This document shows, in pieces, positions 1 through 7,815 of a DNA stretch of 44,942 nt. Each line of letters opens with the position of its first letter. Position 1 is the first letter of the stretch. The stretch covers positions 231,120-276,061 of the forward strand of contig JAMXFF010000001.1 of assembly GCA_025370845.1 (NCBI GenBank). The letters are read 5' to 3'. The notes beneath the pieces are model-generated. The model had not been told where the DNA came from. It did no database searches and was given only the letters and a program-made list of their open reading frames with translations. The translations under genes and the position numbers were made by a program. This DNA comes from Laspinema palackyanum D2a. GTDB lineage: Bacteria > Cyanobacteriota > Cyanobacteriia > Cyanobacteriales > Laspinemataceae.

Positions 1-5
1 TGGTG

Positions 6-33
6 GCGTTAGTTGGCGATCGCCAACTAACGC
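6..33. repeat. 28-bp perfect palindrome with HIP1 core
   Basis: Bases 6-33 read identically on both strands with no spacer, with arms starting GCGTTAGTTGGC. The HIP1 octamer GCGATCGC sits at 16-23. It lies beyond the 3' end of trmFO, directly next to a copy of the AGTCGTTAC palindrome family. As RNA it could form a strong hairpin with a small loop; a role in ending the trmFO transcript is possible but no T-tract is visible inside the window. Confidence 0.6.
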
Positions 34-34
34 G

Positions 35-57
35 GTAACGACTGAAGTCGTTACTAC
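35..57 (-). repeat. Single copy of the short GTAGTAAC palindrome
   Basis: Nine-base arms GTAACGACT and AGTCGTTAC flank a GA spacer. Read on the minus strand the unit begins GTAGTAACGACTTCAGTCG, the same sense as the copies near 21.2, 21.5 and 44.8 kb relative to the gene upstream of each. It lies 27 bases past the trmFO stop codon, so it would be in the 3' end of that transcript. Confidence 0.7.
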
Positions 58-83
58 AAACATTTTCCCGACAGCACGAAGGA

Positions 84-1430
84 TTATGTAGTCAGCGCCG
101 GAATTTTCACATCCAGGCGAGTGCGCCAACTGGCTAGGTGAGACAAGGACCGATCGCGATATTTACCATACCGTTCTGGTTTGCTCTTGATTTTCTGCGG
201 AAACGGCGGCAAAATCCCGAAGTTGGGGGGCATGGGTTGGAAGTGTTTGGGGGAGGCGGAACTGATGAAGGAAAACAACGCCCCCATCATGGTTGTATAA
301 GGCATCCACACGGGTTTTAATCCTTGTGCTAGACGGGCGGCATTGGTTCCGGCTAACCAGCCTCCGGCAGTGGCTGCGGTATAGCCTTCGGTGCCGGTGA
401 GTTGTCCCGCAGCTAGGAGGGTCGATCGCCCTTTAAACTGTAAGGTTCGGTCCAACAATTGGGGAGAATTAATAAAGGTATTGCGATGCATCACTCCCAT
501 GCGGACAAATTCGGCATTTTCTAATCCGGGAATTAACTGAAAGACTCGCTTTTGTTCTCCCCATCGTAAATTGGTTTGGAATCCCACCATGTTCCAAAGT
601 TGTCCCGCTTTGTCTTCTTGGCGCAATTGCACCACGGCATAAGGCCGATTTTCGCTGCGCGGGTCACTTAATCCCACAGGTTTAACGGGACCATAACGCA
701 TGGTATCTTCCCCGCGTTTTGCCATTTCTTCAATGGGTAAACAGGCTTCAAAAAATTTCGAGGTTTCTCGGTCAAAGTCTTTTAATTCCGCTTGTTCGGC
801 TTTGCACAATTCCTGCCAAAAATGCAGGTATTGTTCTTTGTTCATGGGACAATTGATATAGTCGGCATCCCCTTTGTCATACCGGGAGGCGCGGAAGGCG
901 ATATCCAAATTGATGGAGTCACCGACAACGATGGGACTGGCTGCATCAAAAAAGCTCATGTATTCCATGCCGGTGAAGCGCTGCAAGTCGGTGGCGAGGG
1001 CGGTGGTGGTGAGGGGTCCGGTAGTGAGGACGACGATGCCATCTTGGGGAATTGCGGGGGCTTCTTCGCGCCGGAGGTCGATTAAGGGGTGATTGGCAAG
1101 GGTTTCGGTGAGTTCATGGCTGAAGACGCCGCGATCGACGGCGAGGGCTCCACCGGCTGGGACTTGATGGCGATCGGCAGTGCCGATGACGAGGGACCCG
1201 AGTTGGCGCAGTTCTTCATGGAGTAATCCGGCTGCCCGATCGCTCGCTTTGGCCCCAAAGGAGTTGCTGCAAACCAGTTCAGCAAATTCCCCAGTATGAT
1301 GGGCGGGGGTCATTTGCACGGGTCGCATTTCATAGAGGACGACGGGGACCCCAGCCCGGGCGATTTGCCACGCGGCTTCAGTGCCTGCAAGTCCGGCACC
1401 AATGACTGTAACGGGTTGTTGGTCGTTCAT
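84..1430 (-). CDS. trmFO: tRNA m5U54 methyltransferase, folate/FAD dependent (TrmFO)
   Basis: TrmFO makes 5-methyluridine at position 54 in the T-loop of tRNA, using methylenetetrahydrofolate as carbon donor and reduced FAD as reductant. The 448-residue length is normal for the family. The N-terminus has the FAD-binding Rossmann motif [12 protein letters not shown] (residues 11-22) followed by YEMRP. Cys54 in [11 protein letters not shown] matches a conserved family cysteine, and the central segment FFDAASPIV and the NCPMNKEQY block are typical. The start ATG at 1430 has AGGAG about 13 bases upstream, which is rather far. It lies 111 bp downstream of the protease gene on the same strand and might share its transcript. 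Identity is firm. Confidence 0.96.
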   Translation of the reverse strand: MNDQQPVTVIGAGLAGTEAAWQIARAGVPVVLYEMRPVQMTPAHHTGEFAELVCSNSFGAKASDRAAGLLHEELRQLGSLVIGTADRHQVPAGGALAVDRGVFSHELTETLANHPLIDLRREEAPAIPQDGIVVLTTGPLTTTALATDLQRFTGMEYMSFFDAASPIVVGDSINLDIAFRASRYDKGDADYINCPMNKEQYLHFWQELCKAEQAELKDFDRETSKFFEACLPIEEMAKRGEDTMRYGPVKPVGLSDPRSENRPYAVVQLRQEDKAGQLWNMVGFQTNLRWGEQKRVFQLIPGLENAEFVRMGVMHRNTFINSPQLLDRTLQFKGRSTLLAAGQLTGTEGYTAATAGGWLAGTNAARLAQGLKPVWMPYTTMMGALFSFISSASPKHFQPMPPNFGILPPFPQKIKSKPERYGKYRDRSLSHLASWRTRLDVKIPALTT

Positions 1431-1541
1431 AAAAACTCTGAAAACTCCTGAGATTGGGGAATAGGGCGATCGCTCGCATGAGCAAGGGAAAATGAGCCTA
1501 GGGCCTAAGATTCGGGGGTATCCTCCAGTTTGATATTCCCT

Positions 1542-3047
1542 TCAAATTATATTTAACCACTGGGTGATCAGTCGGGGTGCGGGTAAGACGATCGCCAAAA
1601 ACAGGGCGATCGCTACTAAGCCCAAAAAATCCCGGCGATTATCCAGTTCGCTGACATCATTCAGGGCCGGGGAATCCACAATTGGCATGAAGAATAACAG
1701 AATGGCCCAAATAATCCATCCCCGTTGCACCCAAGAGAGTCCGAGGAAGGCAAACCGGGTGAATTGACTAATCCGGGCGGCTTGCACCTGCCCAAACATG
1801 GCATGAATGATATGTCCCCCATCCAATTGACCCACGGGAATCAGGTTTAAGGCGGTGGCGATTAACCCAATGTATCCGGCAACGGCAACGGGATGTAAAT
1901 TCAGGGCACTGGTGAGGGTGAGTTGCGACCCCAGGGCGAGTTTACTCACCAGGGTGAGAATGAGGGAACTTTTTGGGTCTAAGGCGGTGATTTGGAACAT
2001 TCCGGCGTTCTCTGGGATGGGGACGACGGTGGAATGAACCAATCCCCACCACAACAGGGGGAGGGTGACGATGAATCCCGCCAGGGGACCGGCAATACTG
2101 ATATCAAACAAGACTTTTCGATTCGGCATGGGCGACTGGATTTGGATGAACGCCCCGAAAGTGCCTAACAAAAAGGGGAAGGGAATAAAATAAGGCAGAG
2201 TTGTCTTGATTTTATAAAATACTGCGCTCAGATAGTGACCGGATTCATGGATACCCAGGATGAGCATCAGGGCGAGGGCATAGGGTAATCCCTGAAGTAA
2301 TAAACTGGGGTCGGATTGCAACTCCTCTAAGGAAAATCCCGCCAGTTCAGTTCCGAACCAACTGGTGGTAAAGAGGGTGATCCCGGCGAGGGAGAGGGCG
2401 ATTAGGGGTTTGTTTAAGTCATTGGTGGAGGCGGTTTGTTCCGGATTGGGAACGAGGATAAAAAAGGGTTGACCTTTGAAATCTTCCTGAAAAATAATTA
2501 AGAAGCGATCGCCGAATTTGTCTTCGATTTTGGCGCGAATTTTTTGATAGGCAGACTCCGGGGGCGATCGCAACTGACCCCGACAGATTACCGCTTGCGG
2601 ACGATAATCAATCTGATGCAGGGCGTACACCGTCCAATCAAAACAATCCCGCAGTTCCTGTTCTTCCCCATCATTCAGGGCGCGTAATTCCTGGGCACTG
2701 GCGGGAGGACGTACACGAGATACCGCTTTGATTCCGGCAGATTCCCGGGCGGGATCAACTCCTGAATCCTGTTCTAATGGGGAGGGCATATCCCGGCGAC
2801 CCCAGAAAAAGAGTATCCAGTAGATTAGGGGCGACACCACAAATGAACCGAGGGCGACTTCAGTGGGTAAGGGACTGTCTTCGCCATGAATGACAAACCA
2901 AACCATCCACAGGAATGCGGGGGCCATTAATGCCAACCACAACACCCAAAGCGGGGTGCGCGTCAGGTGTGCCACACGCTGCCGCAAGATAATGTATGTA
3001 ATAAAACCTAGAAGCAGTAACCAGAGAATCATGCTATGCCCAAACAA
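1542..3047 (-). CDS. Site-2 protease family membrane metalloprotease, EGY-like
   Basis: An intramembrane zinc metalloprotease of the S2P (M50) family, 501 residues. The zinc motif HESGH is at 267-271 and the second site motif, PVGQLDGGH, places the third metal ligand at Asp409. An N-terminal pair of membrane helices, a soluble domain (about 110-215) and a hydrophobic C-terminal half with several helices match cyanobacterial and chloroplast EGY-type proteases; substrates are not known from sequence. Start choice: TTG at 3047 has AAGGA (minus strand; TCCTT at 3058-3062) 10 bases upstream, so I prefer it to the ATG at 3032, which has no good ribosome site. Either start leaves essentially no gap from the divergent gene beginning at 3036. 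Confidence 0.88.
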   Translation of the reverse strand: MFGHSMILWLLLLGFITYIILRQRVAHLTRTPLWVLWLALMAPAFLWMVWFVIHGEDSPLPTEVALGSFVVSPLIYWILFFWGRRDMPSPLEQDSGVDPARESAGIKAVSRVRPPASAQELRALNDGEEQELRDCFDWTVYALHQIDYRPQAVICRGQLRSPPESAYQKIRAKIEDKFGDRFLIIFQEDFKGQPFFILVPNPEQTASTNDLNKPLIALSLAGITLFTTSWFGTELAGFSLEELQSDPSLLLQGLPYALALMLILGIHESGHYLSAVFYKIKTTLPYFIPFPFLLGTFGAFIQIQSPMPNRKVLFDISIAGPLAGFIVTLPLLWWGLVHSTVVPIPENAGMFQITALDPKSSLILTLVSKLALGSQLTLTSALNLHPVAVAGYIGLIATALNLIPVGQLDGGHIIHAMFGQVQAARISQFTRFAFLGLSWVQRGWIIWAILLFFMPIVDSPALNDVSELDNRRDFLGLVAIALFLAIVLPAPRLITQWLNII

Positions 3048-3692
3048 CCACGGGCTGTCCTTGATAATATTTTTGCCTTTTCTCCCAATCGAGAGACCCT
3101 AGGCGCGACAGCTTATCTTATTGTAGAAAACAACGCCAATATCCTGGTAGATTGTCCCCCCTGGGATGAATCGACGGAGGAATTCCTGACTCAGCAAGGG
3201 GGCGTGCAGTGGCTATTTTTGACCCATCGGGGAGGAATTTCCAAAGTCAAGGAAATTCAAAAGGCAACGGGCGCTCAAGTAGTGATTCAAGAGTGGGAAG
3301 CCTATTTACTGCCGGAATTGACGGTGCAGACATTTGAGAAAGATTGTACCCTGAGTCCCCATTGTCAGGGAATTTGGACCCCCGGTCATTCCCCTGGGTC
3401 CTCCTGTTTATATTATGGGGGTCACGGTGGGATGTTATTCGTGGGGCGGCATTTGCTTCCGAATGCTCAGGGAGAACCGATGCCCTTGAGAACCTCTAAA
3501 ACCTTTCACTGGACCCGCCAAATTCAGTCCGTTAAGGCGCTGCAAGAGCGATTTACACCGGAGAGCTTGCACTATATCTGTCCCGGGGCGAGTACGGGCT
3601 TTTTACGGGGCAAACGGGTGATTGAGTCGGCTTATGAGCATCTGGCGGCGATCGATGTTCAGGGGTTGAGGGAGTTGGAGCCTGTTCTGTGA
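3036..3692 (+). CDS. Metallo-beta-lactamase-fold protein with reduced metal motif
   Basis: 218 residues with the layout of an MBL-fold hydrolase: a first strand ending ILVDCPP, the segment WLFLTHRGG where active enzymes have HxHxDH, then TPGHSPGSSCLYY carrying the later metal-ligand histidine, and LFVGRHLLP where an aspartate is usual. The first metal site therefore appears incomplete; I believe this reduced form also occurs in cyanobacterial and plant relatives, so it need not be a broken gene. Substrate unknown. The ATG at 3036 is the only usable start: an in-frame stop lies at 3018-3020 and no other start codon follows closely. The 5' end overlaps the start of the divergent protease gene by 12 bp. 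A mosaic repeat cluster begins just after the stop. Confidence 0.75.
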   Translation: MPKQPRAVLDNIFAFSPNRETLGATAYLIVENNANILVDCPPWDESTEEFLTQQGGVQWLFLTHRGGISKVKEIQKATGAQVVIQEWEAYLLPELTVQTFEKDCTLSPHCQGIWTPGHSPGSSCLYYGGHGGMLFVGRHLLPNAQGEPMPLRTSKTFHWTRQIQSVKALQERFTPESLHYICPGASTGFLRGKRVIESAYEHLAAIDVQGLRELEPVL

Positions 3693-3700
3693 GCAACTCA

Positions 3701-4057
3701 CCCGGCGGGGGGGGGTTCAAACCCCCGCCTAACAGCAACACCCGGCGGGGGTTCAAACCCCCGCCTAATAGCTAAAGTCGGTTGAAACCGACTGAAAACA
3801 CCAGGGGATAAAACTTGCAGTCGGTTAAAACGGACTAAAAACACAACGCGATAAGACTTGCAGTCGTCTTTAGACGACTTTAGCTATTAGGCGGGGGTTT
3901 GAACCCCCGCCGGTGTTGAGAATGGTGCAAGATGTCAGTTGAAACCGACTGAAAACACCAGGGGATAAAACTTGCAGTCGGTTTTTAACCGACTTTAGCT
4001 ATGAGGCCGCCAATCGATTTATCCCCCGCTGGTGTTGAGAATGGTGCAAGATGTCAG
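3701..4057. repeat. Mosaic cluster of palindromic repeats, copy 1
   Basis: This gap of about 410 bases is filled by short palindromes of a few types: arms GGCGGGGGTT/AACCCCCGCC around CA; AGTCGGTT/AACCGACT around GA or TTT; and GTCGTCT/AGACGAC around TT. They are nested. A perfect 37-bp inverted repeat has arms 3744-3780 and 3875-3911 enclosing a 94-base centre. A non-palindromic 27-base motif starting GGTGTTGAG and ending GATGTCAG occurs at 3912-3938 and again at 4031-4057, closing each half of the cluster. The same modules recur near 10.75-11.22 kb. The cluster follows a plus-strand gene, as copy 2 does. Confidence 0.85.
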
Positions 4058-4102
4058 TAAAATGCAACCCAATAGTGCGTGTCCTTGAATTTGGTAAAAA
4101 TC

Positions 4103-4567
4103 ATGTCCGTTGCAACTCCTTACTCGAACGCGCCTGATGTCTCAACCGAAGATTATTTAGTCGTCGGTTTGGCAACTTGTTTTCTGAAGCAAGATGGGGA
4201 AGTCCATCAGGTCAAAATTGTAGAACCAATCCCTTCGGCGGCTTTAGAAGCGATTCTCAAGGGAATTCCTACCTCGTATGAAATGGCTTGTGCCACTACC
4301 CTGGGGACAGTTTTAGAGGGTGAACAGCCGAAACTATTGCCCGAGTTTCCTGCTGATGCTCAATTCTGTGATGATTTTGTAGAACGGGCGATTTCGACGG
4401 TTCGCACCTATCAACATCGTCCTGAAGCTTGCGAGGCGATCGCGATCGGGTCAACTTATCGTGAATTGAACTATTCTGTGGAGCGCAAGCGGGTTCTGAA
4501 TTCCGATAATATTGTCCGTACCGAGGATAATGTTAAGCAACATGAGTACACTCATAAGGTTTTGTAA
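4103..4567 (+). CDS. Conserved hypothetical protein of cyanobacterial type
   Basis: 154 residues from the ATG at 4103; a GTG at 4079 would add eight residues but has no better ribosome site. The protein is soluble, with no signal peptide or membrane segment. It begins MSVATPYSNAPDVS and contains the block AILKGIPTSYEMACATTLG and a Tyr/Arg/Lys-rich C-terminus. I do not recognise a catalytic motif. It looks like a small protein family of cyanobacteria, but I cannot name a function. It stands alone between a repeat cluster (ending 46 bases upstream) and a 17-bp inverted repeat that could end or protect its mRNA. Confidence 0.75.
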   Translation: MSVATPYSNAPDVSTEDYLVVGLATCFLKQDGEVHQVKIVEPIPSAALEAILKGIPTSYEMACATTLGTVLEGEQPKLLPEFPADAQFCDDFVERAISTVRTYQHRPEACEAIAIGSTYRELNYSVERKRVLNSDNIVRTEDNVKQHEYTHKVL

Positions 4568-4627
4568 TTCATCAGGATAGGGTGAGTTCGGCTTTAACCC
4601 GATGACTTACTTCTCCTGAAACCTTCA

Positions 4628-4678
4628 AAAATGAGGGATAAATTGTTGTTGCAGTGGTAATAATTTATCCCTCATTTT
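4628..4678 (+). terminator. 17-bp inverted repeat after the 4103 gene
   Basis: Arms AAAATGAGGGATAAATT (4628-4644) and its exact complement (4662-4678) enclose a 17-base loop. It starts 60 bases past the stop at 4567. The stem is AT-rich at both ends with a GAGGG core, and no T-run follows, so it is not a textbook intrinsic terminator. It could instead stabilise the 3' end of the mRNA. The rest of the gap to 4822 is AT-rich with no gene seen. Confidence 0.5.
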
Positions 4679-4822
4679 AATATTAAAATCACATAAAATA
4701 TTAAATTATAAATTTTTCAAATTAGTTCGATTGGCTCTATTGTTGTTTAAAATTTGTTTTGAAATGTGCCAGAAATCTCATAAAATCAGAATCAGGTGAT
4801 GCTGGATTGACTGGAGGGATAC

Positions 4823-5260
4823 ATGGAACTGATGACGGAACGAATTGAATCGATTAAGGCGGGAGCAATCGGGGGATTGTCTGTGGCAGTCGCCTGGGGA
4901 GTGACGAGTTTGGGGAATCAGTTGATGTTATCCTCTGGGGTTGAGAGTTGGGCGATTTTTCCTGAATGGCAGCGGTTGTGGTTGAGTGGCGCAAGTGCGG
5001 GAGTTGCCGGTTTTTTGTTTGGGGTAACTTATCGTTATATTATCCGGGACGATGTGAATCCTCATTTGAAATCTGGGGCGGTATTTGCCTTTGGTTTAGT
5101 GCGAGGATTGGCTCAAGTTGAGGTGGGATTAAGTAATCCGAATACTCTGTTGCCGGTGGCGGTGATGGCGAGTGAAAGTATTTTAATGTTTGCGGTGGCA
5201 AGGGTTCTATTAGATGCGGCGATCGCCCGTCATTGGGTTAAGCCTTTTTCTAGTTTTTAA
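4823..5260 (+). CDS. Conserved small integral membrane protein
   Basis: 145 residues with about four hydrophobic stretches: roughly 14-30 (AIGGLSVAVAWGV), 52-70 (WLSGASAGVAGFLFGVTYRY), 82-96 and 108-132. Glycine and alanine are frequent in the helices, as in tightly packed membrane proteins. No known enzymatic motif is visible. The ATG at 4823 has a strong ribosome site (GGAGG, 4811-4815), so the gene is well supported. Neighbours are unrelated and it appears to be a single transcription unit. Function unknown. Confidence 0.78.
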   Translation: MELMTERIESIKAGAIGGLSVAVAWGVTSLGNQLMLSSGVESWAIFPEWQRLWLSGASAGVAGFLFGVTYRYIIRDDVNPHLKSGAVFAFGLVRGLAQVEVGLSNPNTLLPVAVMASESILMFAVARVLLDAAIARHWVKPFSSF

Positions 5261-5588
5261 AGCGCCTGATCCAAGGCACAGGGGAGGGAATTGGATATGA
5301 CTTTTGGGTTTAATTTTATGGGGGAACTCGACCCTAACCCTCCTTACAACGGTAGATTTTTTAGGGAGTGTCCCCGGGTATAATACTGAGTGGATAGACT
5401 CCATTATAGCCAATTGAATTAAAGGGGTCCCTATTCGCTTGTTTCCTCTGATTCCCGACCCCTTACTTCTACATCCCCTGACTCTACCCCTCAATACTTG
5501 TTAATCGTAAAAAACCTACGGTTGTAAGTCTCCCCTATCTGCGCCATCTCTCTTATCTCCTTCATCCTCTCCAACTTCTCCATCTGAA
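5261..5588. other. Intergenic gap between convergent genes
   Basis: About 330 bases between the plus-strand membrane protein and the minus-strand adenylate-forming gene. No convincing gene or strong hairpin is seen. A perfect TATAAT at 5379-5384 is present, but there is no -35 box at the right distance and no plus-strand gene downstream. Confidence 0.5.
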
Positions 5589-7181
5589 TTAGTCCTGTTC
5601 ATCCAGTATCCGTTCCAATGCCACGCGATCGACTCGGCGGGGGTAGCGTTTATCCATTGGGATTTTTTCAACGACGCGCAATGCTTCTACATTGGCCCAT
5701 TGTAGGGATTCTAGGACGGAGGATAAACTGCGTTGAGATGAGGTGCGATCGCCACTTTTATCAGCCATTTCTACCACTAAAGTCCGCTGATAGCGATAGG
5801 AAAAAAACGCGATCCGTTGGACTTCCCGATTGTAATCCACAGCGCATTCTACAGTTAGGGGATAAATCACGCCGAATTTATCCTGAATGCAATCTTGGCA
5901 GGGTCCAAGTAACCACAATCGTCCCTGGGAGTCTAAATATCCCGCATCTCCAGTCCGATGCCATTGTTGTTCCCCGACTCGAAAGTTCATGGGTTCGTCC
6001 CCGAGTTCGTTTAAGGTTCGGGTGATGAAGCGATCGCCTTGCAAGACAATTTCTCCGGGTTCTGCGCGAGGGCGACAGGTGGCTTCAAATTCGGCTTGAT
6101 TTTGATAGGGGGCGACGGGTGCGCCCCATTGGTTGGGGATAATTCTTAACTGAATATCTGGGGCGGGTTTGCCCACGAGTAAGCCTTTTCCCCTCTGCAT
6201 TTGACTAACGTCGCTGGCTTCAATTTCTCGGCGAGAGAGGCTGGCGATCGCAGCAGTTTCTCCATAAATTGCGATAATTTCTGCTTGGGGTGCAATTTGA
6301 TTCACTTGATTGAGCAGACTGGGCAAAACTGGCGTTCCCCAAATAAATATTTTATACGAAGGAGTTAATAATTCTCTTTTTTTAATCAACGCCTCGATTA
6401 GGTTCTCAACTAAGGTGGGAGAAGCCGCAATCCGAGTGGGATAATATTTATTAACAGCATCAATAATCGGTTTGGTTTGATGAATTAAAGGCTGTTTTGT
6501 TTTGAATTGAGGCAATAAGCTAGTCAGCCCTAAGCCTATATTAATTAATCCGAGAAGCGGTTGGAGGGTAATATCTATTTCTCCCGGATGAGTGAGGAGA
6601 ATTTCCGATAGGGATTTTTGCTGTAAGATTAAATGATCATGAGTCAATTCAATAAATTTTAATTGGTCATATAATCCCACTGTCGAGACGATTACTGCTG
6701 GAGTTCCTGGCTCAATTTCGGTAATTTTAGGGTCTGGTTCTAGGGGTTGTGCTCTTTGCCAAGAAATTAGAGTGGGGAGGGAAAATCCGACGGTAAATTT
6801 AAGCGAAATTTTGCGAAAAGCCCGGGAGAAAAACCGCCCAATTAAATTTTTGGTGGTGGTAATGACGGCTTTGGGACGGCACAAGGTACAGGCGCGATCG
6901 AGTTCATCCGACGGGGCATCGGGGTCGAGGATTAAGGCGATCGCACCGAGTCTAAAAATGGCAATCAACGCGACATAAAAATCGGTTGACAGCGGCAGCA
7001 TGAGCAAGATGGTATCTCCCCTCTGCATCCCTTGTTGTCGCAACAGGGTCACTCCCCGACGCGCCCTCAACTCCAACTCAGCAAAACTCACCCTGCCCCT
7101 TGCACCGCGTCGCATCTCCAGGATGGCGGGAGTCTCTGGGGTTTCTTCAACTTGTTTGTGTAGAATTTCGGCAATATTCAT
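5589..7181 (-). CDS. AMP-binding (adenylate-forming) enzyme with altered motifs
   Basis: 530 residues with the overall fold of the acyl-CoA synthetase/adenylation superfamily: an N-terminal block (GMQRGDTILLMLPLS, FRLGAIALILDPDAP), the later motif IYGETAA, and the hinge-region motif RTGDAGYLDSQGRLWLLG. Two key sites are unusual. The phosphate loop, normally TSGTTGxPK, reads IVSTVGLYDQLK (about 164-175), and the C-terminal GK(V/I)DR motif reads RRVDR, so the catalytic lysine is an arginine. Relatives may include fatty-acid ligase or OleC-like enzymes; I infer a fatty-acyl substrate only from general resemblance. A non-adenylating or changed activity is possible. Start ATG at 7181. It is divergent from pyk across a 634-base gap. 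Confidence 0.8.
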   Translation of the reverse strand: MNIAEILHKQVEETPETPAILEMRRGARGRVSFAELELRARRGVTLLRQQGMQRGDTILLMLPLSTDFYVALIAIFRLGAIALILDPDAPSDELDRACTLCRPKAVITTTKNLIGRFFSRAFRKISLKFTVGFSLPTLISWQRAQPLEPDPKITEIEPGTPAVIVSTVGLYDQLKFIELTHDHLILQQKSLSEILLTHPGEIDITLQPLLGLINIGLGLTSLLPQFKTKQPLIHQTKPIIDAVNKYYPTRIAASPTLVENLIEALIKKRELLTPSYKIFIWGTPVLPSLLNQVNQIAPQAEIIAIYGETAAIASLSRREIEASDVSQMQRGKGLLVGKPAPDIQLRIIPNQWGAPVAPYQNQAEFEATCRPRAEPGEIVLQGDRFITRTLNELGDEPMNFRVGEQQWHRTGDAGYLDSQGRLWLLGPCQDCIQDKFGVIYPLTVECAVDYNREVQRIAFFSYRYQRTLVVEMADKSGDRTSSQRSLSSVLESLQWANVEALRVVEKIPMDKRYPRRVDRVALERILDEQD

Positions 7182-7815
7182 CGCTCAAGGAGTGGGATAA
7201 AGGCAGGCGTTGATTTGCCATTTTAAGCCAGCATCGCTGCTGGAAACTACATCGGCATCCCCATCGCCACCGGATTTAAGGGTTGGACAAAAACCGTTTG
7301 GATTGGGCTATTTTAGAAATATATCCTATGACTTGACCCCTTGGGAAATACGAACGGCCAATTTAACAGAGATACCACGAAGGCGATCGCGGAGCCTCTA
7401 ACCGGAGAGGGAGGTGGGGAGTTCGGGGGGATGGGGAGGTTGGGGGAGATGGGGAGGTTGGGAGAGAAATGGAATCGATTAATGTCAGTTTACTATCGAA
7501 CGAGAAGATAAAATGCAAATTTTTATTATAATTTTAAACCCCATGATAAAAGTTTATTTTTAATGATAAAAAAGCCAAATGTTGGGGAAGTCGGTGCAGG
7601 ATTGGCTGGGCCAACGGAGCAGATGTATCCTGCGTCACATTTAGCCCTCCCCATTGAGATTAAAATTTTCAATTAATGGCCTGGGTCCGGATTTGATTCC
7701 ACTCCAAACAGGAAAACCTGCCCTGATCATACCTGAGCAATATCCGGAATTATAATAAAAATTCGGTTAAACTGCTAACTGATGTCGTGCATTCCTCTCT
7801 AATCGGTTTAATTTT
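7182..7815. other. Divergent intergenic region with G-rich tract
   Basis: No gene is seen. A small hairpin (CCAGCA/TGCTGG, loop TCGC) lies at 7228-7243. A purine-rich G-run tract spans about 7408-7471, built from a 9-base theme GGGGAGGTT or GGGGGAGAT, the same theme as near 28.8 kb, and it has enough G-runs to form a G-quadruplex. The last 250 bases are AT-rich; TATAAT at 7751-7756 could be the -10 box of the pyk promoter, though no matching -35 box is clear. Confidence 0.55.

Noticed and set aside
3701-3760. tRNA T-arm-like GGTTCAAACC sequences
   Set aside because: They are parts of GGCGGGGGTT/AACCCCCGCC palindromes; no acceptor stem or anticodon arm can be drawn.
5379-5384. TATAAT as a promoter
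   Set aside because: No -35 box at a fitting distance and no plus-strand gene follows.
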